NCBI RefSeq assembly: GCF_022601975.1
Contig: NZ_JAKVIR010000027.1
Location: 21,988 to 85,987, forward strand
Direction of reading: 5' to 3'
DNA from: Pontibacter sp. E15-1
GTDB taxonomy: Bacteria > Bacteroidota > Bacteroidia > Cytophagales > Hymenobacteraceae
Length of the DNA stretch: 64,000 nucleotides
Of the stretch, positions 51,357 to 61,330 are shown in pieces; position 1 is the stretch's first letter, and each line of letters begins with the position of its first letter. The position numbers were made by a program, and so were the translations under genes. The notes under the pieces were generated by a model. The model was not told where the DNA came from. It worked only from the letters and a program-made list of their open reading frames with translations, and searched no databases.

Positions 51357-53681
51357 ATGAAGCATATTTCTCCTTCATATAAATGTATACCTCTTGCACC
51401 TCAACCCTTTGAAAGCCCCGCCCCACTTCAGGCACTAAGGCGATGGGGGCGAGGGCTGGCAATGCTTTTTATCTGCTTCAGTTTTCTTGCGCTCTCTGTC
51501 TCTGCCCAGGAGAATGCCACGAAGGGGTGCCTGCCCGGGATGGTGCACTATTTTGGCCTGGATGAAACCGCAGCGGGCACTTATACCGATTATGTCGCTA
51601 CAACCCCAGCCACTTGCAGCACATGCCCTATACCGGCGGCGGGCCTTTTTGCTGGCGCGCAGCAGTTCGAAGGCAAAAGCAAGGGACTTATGCTGGAAGA
51701 CATCCAGCATTTTGAATGGGGCCCCAACAGCAGCTTCACCATCGAGCTTTGGGTAAAGACCAGTGCCTCCTCCTCCCAAAACCAGGTGCTCATCGGGCGC
51801 GACGGAACTGAGTCGCCGATGCTATGGTGGCTGGGAATCAATAAAAACGGAAATCCGGAGTATGTGATGTATGACCGCAGCAACACCGGCTTTTCCACGG
51901 TAGGGGAGAGCGTGAAAGTGAACGACGGGAAGTGGCACCATCTGGCCGTTGTGCGCGACGGCCGCCTCCGGCTGAACAAGCTCTACGTGGACGGGTATAC
52001 CGTGGGCAACTACCAGTTTGATTACAAAGAGAGTTTTGAGAGCACTGCTCCCGTTAACATCGGTTTCCTGAACCTCAACAACGGCTACGGGTACAAGGGC
52101 TTGCTAGACGAGCTGAAGGTGTACGACAGGGCCCTCACGGAGTCAGAAATGCGCGCGCAGTACAATGGCGGTGCCGGCAACTACTGCGGCCCCCAACTGG
52201 TGAAGCCCCAATTCATGTCTGCCCCTGTAACACACGGTGTAGCGGGCCAGCAATATGCCTACAGCCCCAAGGCGGTCGGAAACCCAAAGCCTAGTTTTCA
52301 GTTGGTGTCTGGCCCTGCCGGTATGATTGTGAACGCCGCTACCGGTGAGGTGACCTGGAAACCCACAGCGGAGGGAAGCTATGAGGTGACCATCAAAGTC
52401 CAGAACTCGGTTGGCGAAGACACGCAGCGCTATACCATCAAAGTGAAAAAAGACCTCGGGGAGAAGGTGGGCCTGTTGCACCACTGGATGTTGCATGAGA
52501 TCAGCGGCACCCGCTACCGCGACTTCTATACCCCTTACGATGCGGTTGCCACAGCCGAGACACGGCCAAAACCAGTGTCGGGCGTGGTGTCCGGAGCGCA
52601 GGAGTTTGATGGCGTGGACGACGGGCTGGACGTGACCGAAGGGTATAACTTCGACTGGAAAGCCGACGAGAACTTCAGCCTGGAGCTTTGGATGCGCACC
52701 GAGGCCAGCACCGCCGGAAACCGCGTGCTGATCGGCCGTGACGCCAAAGACTCTGAGGCCCACTGGTGGGTTGGGGTGGATGAGCAGGGCCGGGCGGGCT
52801 TTCAGCTGCTCGACCTTTCGTGGCAGGGGGTATACGTGGGCCAGCAGGGCCCGAAACTGAACGATGGCCAGTGGCACCAGCTGGTGGCCGTGCGCAATGG
52901 CGCTGGCAGCCTGACTGAATTATATGTGGACGGTGCCAAGGTGGCGCAGGGCACGCATACCTATACCAGCGGCTTCGACAGCGGCTCGCCCGTGAACATC
53001 GGTTACCTGAACGACGGCGGCGGCTATCACTTTGAGGGAGTATTGGACGAGATAAAACTCTTTGGGCGCGCCCTCACCGCGGCAGAAGTGCAGGAGCGGT
53101 ATAGCAGCGTGTTTGAGGCTATCACGGAGCTCGTGCGTTTCGAGGGTGCGTATGCCAACGGCGTGGTGCAGCTGACCTGGGAGACGGCGGCAGAGGCTGG
53201 CTTGCTTAATTTTGAGATACAGCGCGCACCCGACACGGAGGCTTTCGAGACTATCGGCACAGTGGAGGCTAACGGCAACAGCAACACCAGCCAGATCTAC
53301 AGTTTCAACGACACAGACCCTTTGCCCGACAAGGCCTACTATCGCCTGAAAATCAACAACCAGAACGGGACCCATACCTATTCCAACATCATCCTGATCA
53401 AAATGGGAGGGCTTACTGCCACCTATTTCACTCTATATCCTAACCCGATAGCGTCCGGGGAGGTATACGGCGCGCTCACTAACCTGCCAGCCGGCGAAAC
53501 CGTGCTGTATTACGTGACTGACCTGGCGGGCCGCAAAGTGCTGGAGCAAACTGCACAGGTAGACGAGTTCGGCGAACTGAAACTCGCCATACCTATCACG
53601 GAGCGGTTTGTGGCTGGTATTTACAATGTCAGCGTTGTGACGAGCAAACGTATAGTTGCCCGGAAATTGATGGTGCAATAA
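51357..53681 (+). CDS. Secreted protein with two LamG domains and type A T9SS C-terminal domain
   Basis: The 774-residue product has a long signal peptide (basic n-region then LFICFSFLALSVSAQ), a first LamG (concanavalin-like) domain with extra cysteines (GCLPGMVHYFG to YNGGAGNYCG, about 57-280), an Ig-like segment (about 282-362), a second LamG (about 370-580, without the extra cysteines), a fibronectin-like region (LTWETAAEAGLLNFEIQR, about 595-680) and a type A CTD (YPNPIASGEVYG, GIYNVSVVTS, KLMVQ). LamG domains bind carbohydrate or protein; the product should be exported and attached at the surface through the CTD. The first LamG is closely related to that of the next gene. Confidence 0.85.
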   Translation: MKHISPSYKCIPLAPQPFESPAPLQALRRWGRGLAMLFICFSFLALSVSAQENATKGCLPGMVHYFGLDETAAGTYTDYVATTPATCSTCPIPAAGLFAGAQQFEGKSKGLMLEDIQHFEWGPNSSFTIELWVKTSASSSQNQVLIGRDGTESPMLWWLGINKNGNPEYVMYDRSNTGFSTVGESVKVNDGKWHHLAVVRDGRLRLNKLYVDGYTVGNYQFDYKESFESTAPVNIGFLNLNNGYGYKGLLDELKVYDRALTESEMRAQYNGGAGNYCGPQLVKPQFMSAPVTHGVAGQQYAYSPKAVGNPKPSFQLVSGPAGMIVNAATGEVTWKPTAEGSYEVTIKVQNSVGEDTQRYTIKVKKDLGEKVGLLHHWMLHEISGTRYRDFYTPYDAVATAETRPKPVSGVVSGAQEFDGVDDGLDVTEGYNFDWKADENFSLELWMRTEASTAGNRVLIGRDAKDSEAHWWVGVDEQGRAGFQLLDLSWQGVYVGQQGPKLNDGQWHQLVAVRNGAGSLTELYVDGAKVAQGTHTYTSGFDSGSPVNIGYLNDGGGYHFEGVLDEIKLFGRALTAAEVQERYSSVFEAITELVRFEGAYANGVVQLTWETAAEAGLLNFEIQRAPDTEAFETIGTVEANGNSNTSQIYSFNDTDPLPDKAYYRLKINNQNGTHTYSNIILIKMGGLTATYFTLYPNPIASGEVYGALTNLPAGETVLYYVTDLAGRKVLEQTAQVDEFGELKLAIPITERFVAGIYNVSVVTSKRIVARKLMVQ

Positions 53682-53899
53682 CATGGCCTTGGGGCAGTTG
53701 TATCGCATTTTCCTCCAAATTAAAATGGTATCACACCGGCGTGTTTCATTAATTGAGAACCCTGCCTGTTTGCTGCCGTAACATTCCAAAAACACAGGCT
53801 GTGTTGCTTGCACCGCCCTCCCTGGCCCATGGCTTGTGTGTTTTTTATACCCCATTTATTGCATCATTTAATTAGTACGTTCCATAGATAATTACTCTT

Positions 53900-56800
53900 A
53901 TGAAGAACCTTTACAAAGTCGGGAGAAGAAAATCTCCGCTTTTAAAGTTTTTGCACCCTTTCAGCATCACGCTGCGCCCTTTGCACATGGTTATGCCATG
54001 CCTTGTTTTGCTGGCTTTATTGTTTACACAAGTGGCGTGGGCGCAGCCCACGGGCTTCGCTGAGGAGGAGGTCGGCGACGACTGGGAAGCGGCCGTCGGG
54101 CTCACATTCTCCACAGACGGCAAGCGCATGTATGTGTGGGAAAAGGCCGGGAAGGTATGGATTGTGGAGAACGGCGAGAAAGTGCAGACCCCACTCATCG
54201 ACATTAGCGAGGAAGTAGGCAACTGGGGAGACCACGGGTTGCTCGGTTTTTCCCTCGACCCCAACTTCGATACCAACGGTTATATATACCTGCTGTATGT
54301 AGTGGACAGGCACCACCTGATGAACTTCGGGAAGGGAACCTACCGCCCCTCAGCCAATGAGTATAACGCAGCCACCATCGGCCGCGTGACCCGTTACACA
54401 GCGAAAGCCAGTGATGAGCGCCACACAGTAGACATGAACTCCCGCAAGGTATTGCTGGGAGAAACCCCGGAAACAGGTATTCCGATATTGTACGTGTCGC
54501 ATGGGGTGGGCTCGCTGGTTTTCGGAGCTGATGGATCATTGCTGATTTCGGCCGGAGATGGCGCTACCGCAGGTTGGCTTGACACAGGGTATAACCCCGC
54601 AGACCCGAACGACACTTTTGTGCCGCAGGCCTTGGCCGATGGCATCATCACCCCCAAAAACGACATTGGCGCTTTCCGGTCCCAACAGCTGGAGTCGCTG
54701 AACGGTAAAATCCTGCGCATCGACCCCGCTACCGGAAAGGGTATGCCCAACAACCCGTTTTACAGCAGCGCAAACCCGGATGCTGCAAAGTCGAAGGTAT
54801 GGGCGCTGGGCGTGCGCAACCCGTTCCGATTTACGCTGCGACCTGGCACTGGAAACGCCAGCAACCCGGGCGTGTTATACCTGGGTGATGTGGGCTGGCA
54901 GGACTGGGAAGAGCTGAACGTGGTAAAAGGCGGCGGCATGAACTTCGGCTGGCCTATTTACGAGGGCCTGGAGAAGCAGCGCTATTACTTCCACAAGCAA
55001 GTGCCGAACACGACCACCAGAAACCCGCTTTTCGGAGAGGGCAACTGCACACAGGAGTACTTTTATTATGGCGACCTGCTCCGGCAGCCCGTTGCCACCG
55101 GAGACCCCTATTTCTACAACCCCTGCCGCTTCGAAGTGGCGATCCCGGAGGGTATAAACACATTCGAGCACGCCCGCCCGGCCATTGATTGGGTAAACAG
55201 CGTGGCGGATCAGGATGACAATGGAAACGTCGTCATTCCGGAGGCCATCACCAGAACAGGGATCTTCACAGGAAATGACGCCGACGTCATCAGCATCGGT
55301 GCCGCTGGCTCTCCCGTTGCAGGCACACCGTTTTACGGCAGCTCGGCCACGGGCGGCATCTGGTATACCGGCACTGCGTTGCCCGCTGAGTACCAAAACA
55401 CCTACTTCTTCGGCGACTACGGCGCAGGCACCATCCGGAACGCAACATTTGATGCAAACAACAACCCGAAAGCCATCCGCAATTTCATCGACGAAGGCGC
55501 AGCAGTAGTGGCATTTGGCATGAATCCGGTGAGCGGCGAGCTTTACTATATCAACTATGCCACGCAAATCAAAAAGATCATATACTACGGGGAGAACATC
55601 CCGCCGAAAGCCGTGGCAGAGGCCGACAAGCTGTATGGCTCCAGCCCACTGACCGTTCAGTTCACTGGCAACAAGTCCACCGACTCGGAGGGGCATGCCC
55701 TCACGTATAAATGGAATTTCGGGGATGGTTCCGCCGTGTCGACCGCTGTTAATCCGCAGCATACCTTCACGGGAACAGAAATCGGCAAAATCTTCCACGT
55801 AACCCTGACGGTAACCGATGAGAAGGGAGCAACCGCCTCGGCCAAACTCAAGATCACACTCAACAACACCCCTCCGGTGGTCAACATCACCAGCCCGGCA
55901 AGAGGCACGAAGTACCCCTTGACCGACCGGACAGAGTATATCCTGAAAGCCGCCGTGGCAGATGCCGAGCACAGCGCCAACCAGTTGACCTATGAGTGGC
56001 AGACGGTGATGCACCATAACACGCACCAGCACCCTGAGCCGATCGACAATAACCCAGAGACCACCACGCTGCTTACGCCGATCGGATGTGACGGGGAGAC
56101 ATATTTTTACCGCATTCACCTGAAGGTGACAGACGCGGGCGGCCTGTCGGCCACGGATTACGTAGACATTTACCCGGACTGCAGCGCGGGCACAGTGGCG
56201 GCAGTGGCCATCGCTTCCCCCTCTGATAACTCGGTGCACGCTGTGGGCCAGCCCATACCTTTCCAGCTCTCGTTTGGCGAGGCCACCCGAGAATGGGCAA
56301 GTGTGCAGTACTTTAGAGGCACGACACTGTTGGATGAGGTCTTTGAAGCGCCTTTCAGCTTTACCTGGGCCGGGGCACCCGCAGGTTCATACAGCATCAC
56401 GGTAAAAGCGACGGATGTGGCCGGTCATACGGTTGTTTCCGCCCCGATTAGTATTTCCGTAGGGGAGGCCAGCCAGCCAAGCTTACAAAGCTGTCTGCCG
56501 GGCCTGCAGCATTATTTTGGAATGGACAACGAGGCAGGCTCCCCACAGCAGGATTTCGCCTCCGCCACAGCGGCCGTTTGCGCCACTTGTCCGGAAAGCG
56601 CCGAAGGCAAGTTTGCCAAAGCCGTGCGATTTAATGGTCAGGCCACAAAACTGGACATCGAAGACGGCACAAAATTCAACTGGGGCAAAGACGCCAATTT
56701 CACGATTTCCCTCTGGATGCGCTCTGAAGCGGCCTTGCCCAACAACGCCGTGATTGTGGGCCGGGATGCGAAAGACTCTGAAGTGCATTGGTGGGTAGGT

Positions 56801-57457
56801 ATGAACACGAAAGGCCAACCCATGTTCATGCTTAAGGATCTCGACCATGTGGGCATCTACATCGGCGAGAAAGGCCAGCCGATCAACGACGGGGCCTGGC
56901 ATCAGGTAGTGTCGGTGCGCGATGGCAGTAATAAGAAGTCAAAGCTCTACATCGATGGCGTTTTGATGGATGAGGCTGAATACTTCTATGAAAAAGGGTT
57001 CGAAAGCGCTGACGCCATCAATATCGGCTACATGAACCGCGACAACGGCTACCATTACAACGGCGACCTGGATGAGCTGAAACTCTACAACCGTGCACTG
57101 ACGCAGGAAGAAATCGTGAGCTCCTTCAATGGCGGGAGCGGTGTATACTGCGGCTCTACCGCCCTCGGCATGACAGACAACAACACCTTCGCCGGTACTT
57201 ACGAGGTGTTCCCGAACCCAACCTCCGGAGAGCAACTGCGGGTGTATGTTTCATCGCTGGAGCCAAACGAGCAGGTGCAGCTGGTGCTCACAGACCTGAC
57301 CGGGAAAACCGTTCTAACGCAAAAGGCAGCGGCTCGCCCGGATGGCACGCTACAGACCACTATCGCACCGAAAAAAGCCATTTCAGCCGGTATCTATAAC
57401 CTCTTGATGCTTTCGGATGCCCGCAAGCTGAACCGGAAAGTAGTTATTCTGGAGTAA
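53900..57457 (+). CDS. PQQ-dependent sugar dehydrogenase fused to PKD, Ig-like and LamG domains, type A T9SS C-terminal domain
   Basis: The 1185-residue product has a long signal peptide (about 1-48), then a glucose/sorbosone dehydrogenase beta-propeller (about 50-560): WGDHGLLGFSLDP, VWALGVRNPFRFTLRP, LGDVGWQDWEEL, MNFGWPIYEG. These are the hallmark blades of soluble PQQ-type aldose dehydrogenases. Next are a PKD module (about 565-655, KWNFGDGSA), Ig-like modules (to about 860), a cysteine-bearing LamG (about 865-1083; SCLPGLQHYFG, CATC, YCG) and a type A CTD (VFPNPTSGEQLR). It likely oxidises a sugar at the cell surface; the cofactor and substrate are inferred. PQQ synthesis genes are not in the window. 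Confidence 0.85.
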   Translation: MKNLYKVGRRKSPLLKFLHPFSITLRPLHMVMPCLVLLALLFTQVAWAQPTGFAEEEVGDDWEAAVGLTFSTDGKRMYVWEKAGKVWIVENGEKVQTPLIDISEEVGNWGDHGLLGFSLDPNFDTNGYIYLLYVVDRHHLMNFGKGTYRPSANEYNAATIGRVTRYTAKASDERHTVDMNSRKVLLGETPETGIPILYVSHGVGSLVFGADGSLLISAGDGATAGWLDTGYNPADPNDTFVPQALADGIITPKNDIGAFRSQQLESLNGKILRIDPATGKGMPNNPFYSSANPDAAKSKVWALGVRNPFRFTLRPGTGNASNPGVLYLGDVGWQDWEELNVVKGGGMNFGWPIYEGLEKQRYYFHKQVPNTTTRNPLFGEGNCTQEYFYYGDLLRQPVATGDPYFYNPCRFEVAIPEGINTFEHARPAIDWVNSVADQDDNGNVVIPEAITRTGIFTGNDADVISIGAAGSPVAGTPFYGSSATGGIWYTGTALPAEYQNTYFFGDYGAGTIRNATFDANNNPKAIRNFIDEGAAVVAFGMNPVSGELYYINYATQIKKIIYYGENIPPKAVAEADKLYGSSPLTVQFTGNKSTDSEGHALTYKWNFGDGSAVSTAVNPQHTFTGTEIGKIFHVTLTVTDEKGATASAKLKITLNNTPPVVNITSPARGTKYPLTDRTEYILKAAVADAEHSANQLTYEWQTVMHHNTHQHPEPIDNNPETTTLLTPIGCDGETYFYRIHLKVTDAGGLSATDYVDIYPDCSAGTVAAVAIASPSDNSVHAVGQPIPFQLSFGEATREWASVQYFRGTTLLDEVFEAPFSFTWAGAPAGSYSITVKATDVAGHTVVSAPISISVGEASQPSLQSCLPGLQHYFGMDNEAGSPQQDFASATAAVCATCPESAEGKFAKAVRFNGQATKLDIEDGTKFNWGKDANFTISLWMRSEAALPNNAVIVGRDAKDSEVHWWVGMNTKGQPMFMLKDLDHVGIYIGEKGQPINDGAWHQVVSVRDGSNKKSKLYIDGVLMDEAEYFYEKGFESADAINIGYMNRDNGYHYNGDLDELKLYNRALTQEEIVSSFNGGSGVYCGSTALGMTDNNTFAGTYEVFPNPTSGEQLRVYVSSLEPNEQVQLVLTDLTGKTVLTQKAAARPDGTLQTTIAPKKAISAGIYNLLMLSDARKLNRKVVILE

Positions 57458-57522
57458 GTTGAATTGCCAGGATTGAATCATCACTGTTACTTCCGCCACG
57501 AACGTTGATGGACAGTAAAGTT

Positions 57523-57554
57523 AAGGCCCTGCTCAATAGAGCGGGGCCTTTTTT
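57523..57554 (+). terminator. Intrinsic terminator after the sugar dehydrogenase gene
   Basis: A 12-bp stem with one G-U pair (57523-57534 with 57539-57550), a short loop and TTTTTT follow 65 bases after the stop codon. Confidence 0.82.
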
Positions 57555-57948
57555 GTTGCCATATACCAATATCAAGTGATCGGTACGCATAGATCCTCTT
57601 CATGGCGCCCCGAAAGCTTTCGGGGTGCCTCGCAAGCAGTCCAACCTGCCGCACATTGCCCAACAAGCCAGTGTTTGTAGCGAGATAAAATAGATATGCA
57701 GTGGGTATAAAAATCCATACCACCCAGCTCCTTACGGGAGTTGATGCATTTCAATCTCCACTGCTTGTTATCCTGTAAGGGTTTTGGAAGAAGGAGGCCC
57801 TTAACGCCGTAAGTATAATTTGGCTAATACTTTCACCTGATCTGGAAACAGATCTTCTATACCCCCAATTAATTGAACAGTTCGCATACCTGGTAGGAAT
57901 GCGTACTAGGTATAGCTGAGGTATGGATAAGTTAATCAGAGGAATAAG
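57555..57948 (+). other. Intergenic stretch with small hairpins, no gene seen
   Basis: The gap contains a 13-bp inverted repeat around 57603-57628 and a small hairpin near 57727-57744. A minus-strand frame of 78 codons crosses both the terminator and the hairpin and lacks protein-like composition. These could be remnants of an insertion element, but no family is recognised. Confidence 0.4.
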
Positions 57949-58015
57949 AAAAGTAGCTATATAAAAAGGAGGCCCTGCAATTGTTGCAGGGCCTCCTTTT
58001 TATATAGCTACTTTT
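57949..58015 (-). terminator. Very long perfect-stem terminator of the beta-helix/PA14 gene
   Basis: Arms 57949-57980 and 57984-58015 are perfect reverse complements over 32 bp with a 3-base loop. It lies 10 bases past the stop codon of the minus-strand gene. The unusually long stem contains the GC core GGAGGCCCTGC flanked by AT-rich arms. Confidence 0.8.
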
Positions 58016-58025
58016 TAAGAGTTGC

Positions 58026-60854
58026 CTATTGCTTTATCAGCTTAATCGTGTTGCTGGTACCTTTGCTGTCAGTGTACTTCAGGATGTATAGCCCACCGCG
58101 CAGATTGAGGCCGCCCAGGTTCAGTTCCAGCTTGTTGTCAGTCAGGGTTGGTTTGCTGTCTTCGTAGAGCACGCGTCCGTCCTGGCCATAGATGGCAACT
58201 GCTGCCAGCTCTGTTTCCTCACTTCCAAAGTTCACCGTCACCACTTCATGGAACGGGTTAGGGTATGCAGTGGCTGTAGAGAAGAATGGCTCCTGCGTAG
58301 CGGCTTCTGCATTAGAAATCTTCATGGCCGAGATGTTCTCACTGCCTGATGATAGCCTGTTTCCGGCAATCGGTCGCTCCATGTCTCCGTTTGGCAGCTG
58401 CCATCCCACGGCCAGGTTGTCTCCGCCACCTTCTTCTTTGCTCAGTGCCTCTATGTAGTAGCGTTTTCCTGCCTCTAAGGTCACCTTATGCGACTTTTGG
58501 GAAGAGTACTTATCCCACTCACGGGGGTTAGTCCAGCCAGTCACGTGTGCGAGTTTTACCTTTTTTTCCGGGTTCTCAGAGGTGCTCAACCACAACGCTG
58601 CGTTATTGTCGCCTGATACCCAAAAGATGTATTGGCCACTGGTAGGAGCAGTTATGTAGCCACTGATGCGCTGGCCGTAGTTGTCGCCTACATTAGAGGG
58701 TGCCTCAAAAGAGCTCAACTCAGTAGTTTTGCTCGGTTTCTTGTCAACAGGCACATCGCTTACGCTATGGCCAGACACGTTTAACCAGATATCATGCCTA
58801 ATTCTACCGTTTAATTCGATGCTGGTAATTGGCGTAGTGGTGTTGCTATCCTCTTCTTCGATAGGGGATAACCTTTTTCCGGCGACAGGACGCTCCATAC
58901 TGCCGTTTGGCAGCTGCCAGCCCACAGCAAGGTTATCGCCACCAGCTTGTTCCTTCTGCAGGGCCTCGATGTAGTAGCGCTTTCCTGCCACCAGCGTTAC
59001 CTTCTCAGACTCTTGCGAAGAATACTTATCCCATTGGCGAGAGGTGGTCCAGCCATTTACATGAGCAATTTTCCGCTTGCTGTTTGGGTCTTCTGATGTG
59101 CTCAGATAGAGATGTGCGTCATCATCACCTGCGATCCAGAAGGTATACTGGCCGCTAACAGGGGCCGTTATATAGCCGCGGATGCGCTGACCGTAGTTGT
59201 CGCCGATGTTCGTCGGTGCCTCAAATGATTTTAGCTCCGATGTCTTGGTAGGGGTAGATGAAAATGGTATCGCACTGATGCTGGAACCGTAGATGTTATC
59301 CCAGTATTCTCTTGTGATCATTCCTGAGCCAGTTGCTGTATCGTTGCTTTCGTCATCTTCAGAGGTGTTTTTCGGAGTCTCAGCATCAACTTGTATGGAT
59401 GAGCTTGACGAGCTAGTGGAAGCACCGTCGTTGTCATAAGCTATGGCACTGATGGAATGTGTGCCAGGTATAGCGTTCACCCAGGCAAAGGAGTAAGGAG
59501 CGCTCGTGTCTTCCCCTAATTTTGTCGATCCCAGGTAGAACTCTACTTTTGTAATGCTACCATCTTCGTCTTTAGCTTCTGCGGTAAGGTTTATTAACCC
59601 CTGAAGGAACGTCTTTGGCATCGTTAGGCTAACTGTAGGAGCCTGGTTGGCAGGAGTTGAGGTACCGGATCCATTTGGGCCAAGTTCAATACCATTCTGC
59701 TTTAGCTTTTTATCCCATCTCTTGAGTTCGTCCTTTTCCGTGTTTTTGGAGATTGGGTTTGGCAGTAACGTGTTGTTCTTAAAATCGGCATTTTCTGCCA
59801 CAGAGATATCGTTGCGGTAGGAGCGGTGAGGCCCCCAAGCGAGCACCCCAATTACGTTATTGTCTATGGTGTTAGAAAAAGTGGTTCCGAGGCGGTTGTA
59901 ATCTTTGCTCCAAAAACCAGAGGTGTTCATTTTGAAGCTGTTTCCGTTCTCGTAAGTGGCTGCGTTTACAGCTGTGTTGTGGTGGTAACGGATGTCATGA
60001 CCCGCCGCGATGCCCATAGAATAGTTGCCTAAGCCAACCAAATGATTTTCATAGGCATCAATGTAGGCCGGGCACTCGTTGATGCCGCCGTCACCGTCGG
60101 CAATTATACCGCCACCAGCATACTGAGACGCAGTAGAGGGGATCGGGAAGGCACCGTAAATCATGTTGTTATGGATGCGGATTGGGGAATCAGATGTGCC
60201 ACGGGAGTTGTGCATACTGATATTATCTTCCACCTGAGATTTATCAGCCTCGTTTGTCACCTGGTTCCAGGCTATTTCGGCATGGCGGATGCTATTTTTG
60301 AAGTTAAACTGCACAAACTGGGCCATGCTCGTTCCGCCATAAACCCGGCCATCGATATTCTTGGCGATGTTGTAGCGGATCTTGATTGTCTCGGAGGCAG
60401 AACCGTTGCCTTCGTAACTCTTGCCTATATAGATACCTGCCGTGTTCTCCATGTAGCAGTTCTCAACCACTACATTCTTAAACACATCTATACCCAAAAA
60501 GCGGCGGGTTTTCTTGTAACTTTTATATGGAGTAGGTGTAATTCCGTAACCACTCGTGTGGCGCACTGTCAGGTTTATATAGTTTCCTAAGCTTCTGATA
60601 AGCGGGCCTGCGCCACGGATATTGGAGTTCTCGATAATAACGGTTTCGTTGGTCCTGATTTCCACGGCAGCTACTTCTGAGTCTCTCGACTCCCAGTTAC
60701 CGCTGTACGTACCACCTTTGGTGATCACGAGCGGGCCACTATACTTTTGGGCAAATGCGTTGGAAAAAGAACAGAGAAACAAGGCTACTAACAGGGCCGG
60801 AGCAAGCAAAATAGTGCTAGCGCCCTTCCTTAGTGGAGGGTATGAAGTGTTCAT
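58026..60854 (-). CDS. Secreted beta-helix protein with Ig-like and two PA14 domains, type A T9SS C-terminal domain
   Basis: The 942-residue product has a signal peptide (about 1-36), a right-handed beta-helix region (about 37-395, repeated short N/V/I ladders such as VVVENCYMENTAG), a linker (PNPISKNTEKDELKRW), an Ig-like module (about 405-490), two PA14 domains (about 515-670 and 680-840; each with FEAPxNxGDNYGQRIxGYITAP, then GKRYYIEAL and GGDNLAVGWQLPNG) and a type A CTD (AYPNPFHEVVTV to IKLIKQ). Beta-helices are typical of polysaccharide lyases or glycan-binding proteins; no catalytic residues could be assigned. PA14 domains often bind carbohydrate. A 5'-truncated paralogue lies at 62876-63931. 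Confidence 0.85.
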   Translation of the reverse strand: MNTSYPPLRKGASTILLAPALLVALFLCSFSNAFAQKYSGPLVITKGGTYSGNWESRDSEVAAVEIRTNETVIIENSNIRGAGPLIRSLGNYINLTVRHTSGYGITPTPYKSYKKTRRFLGIDVFKNVVVENCYMENTAGIYIGKSYEGNGSASETIKIRYNIAKNIDGRVYGGTSMAQFVQFNFKNSIRHAEIAWNQVTNEADKSQVEDNISMHNSRGTSDSPIRIHNNMIYGAFPIPSTASQYAGGGIIADGDGGINECPAYIDAYENHLVGLGNYSMGIAAGHDIRYHHNTAVNAATYENGNSFKMNTSGFWSKDYNRLGTTFSNTIDNNVIGVLAWGPHRSYRNDISVAENADFKNNTLLPNPISKNTEKDELKRWDKKLKQNGIELGPNGSGTSTPANQAPTVSLTMPKTFLQGLINLTAEAKDEDGSITKVEFYLGSTKLGEDTSAPYSFAWVNAIPGTHSISAIAYDNDGASTSSSSSSIQVDAETPKNTSEDDESNDTATGSGMITREYWDNIYGSSISAIPFSSTPTKTSELKSFEAPTNIGDNYGQRIRGYITAPVSGQYTFWIAGDDDAHLYLSTSEDPNSKRKIAHVNGWTTSRQWDKYSSQESEKVTLVAGKRYYIEALQKEQAGGDNLAVGWQLPNGSMERPVAGKRLSPIEEEDSNTTTPITSIELNGRIRHDIWLNVSGHSVSDVPVDKKPSKTTELSSFEAPSNVGDNYGQRISGYITAPTSGQYIFWVSGDNNAALWLSTSENPEKKVKLAHVTGWTNPREWDKYSSQKSHKVTLEAGKRYYIEALSKEEGGGDNLAVGWQLPNGDMERPIAGNRLSSGSENISAMKISNAEAATQEPFFSTATAYPNPFHEVVTVNFGSEETELAAVAIYGQDGRVLYEDSKPTLTDNKLELNLGGLNLRGGLYILKYTDSKGTSNTIKLIKQ

Positions 60855-61330
60855 CTACTTTGGCTAAAAGGTGAAATTGTACTTAAAAAATAGTCTTTAG
60901 TAAGCTCTCCGGTCGTTAGCGACTATTGGCGTAGTGGCTAATGAGATAAGTGGAGGCTTAACATGAAAGGGGTATTCGTTGGCGCTATTTTTAAGACTTC
61001 ATGTATAAGTTGTTGCAAATATAATGACGAAAACTTTGAAAAAACTAATTCATCTTAAAATATTCTGAAAAAAGTGATATTATATAAAAGATGCTATATT
61101 CTAAATATATATAACAAGTGTCTGGTATTCAATAGGTTAAACCTTTTTTTAATACTGCTAAAAAGGTTACGTTTTTTTAAGCGGGAAGCTGATCAAATCA
61201 GCTTTGCATTTGAATAAAATTCCAGAATTGATGGGTTTGAAATAAGGTATAGAAGATAATGAAGAATGGCAAAGCGGGAATGGGAAACTGGAATTCATAG
61301 CATATAACTAAACATGAACTGTGTTAAAAG
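60855..61330 (+). other. AT-rich intergenic stretch between the beta-helix gene and the IS110 transposase gene
   Basis: No gene is visible in these 476 bases. Two small hairpins are present: arms 61140-61149 with 61160-61168, and 61186-61193 with 61197-61204 (an 8-bp stem, 3-base loop). Part of the right-hand non-coding end of the IS110 element should lie in the last stretch before 61331, but the boundary could not be fixed. Confidence 0.4.

Noticed and set aside
54875..56239. Long open frame of 454 codons on the minus strand
   Set aside because: It lies wholly opposite the PQQ-dehydrogenase coding sequence, has Arg/Val/Cys-rich low-quality composition and no motif; GC-biased codon use of the real gene creates it.
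57487..57723. Minus-strand frame of 78 codons after the dehydrogenase gene
   Set aside because: It crosses the terminator at 57523-57554 and a hairpin; no family similarity is recognised.
57720..57765. Sequence resembling a single CRISPR-type repeat (CTCCTTACGGGAG with CATTTCAATC)
   Set aside because: It occurs once, with no spacers or cas genes. It was not called a CRISPR array.
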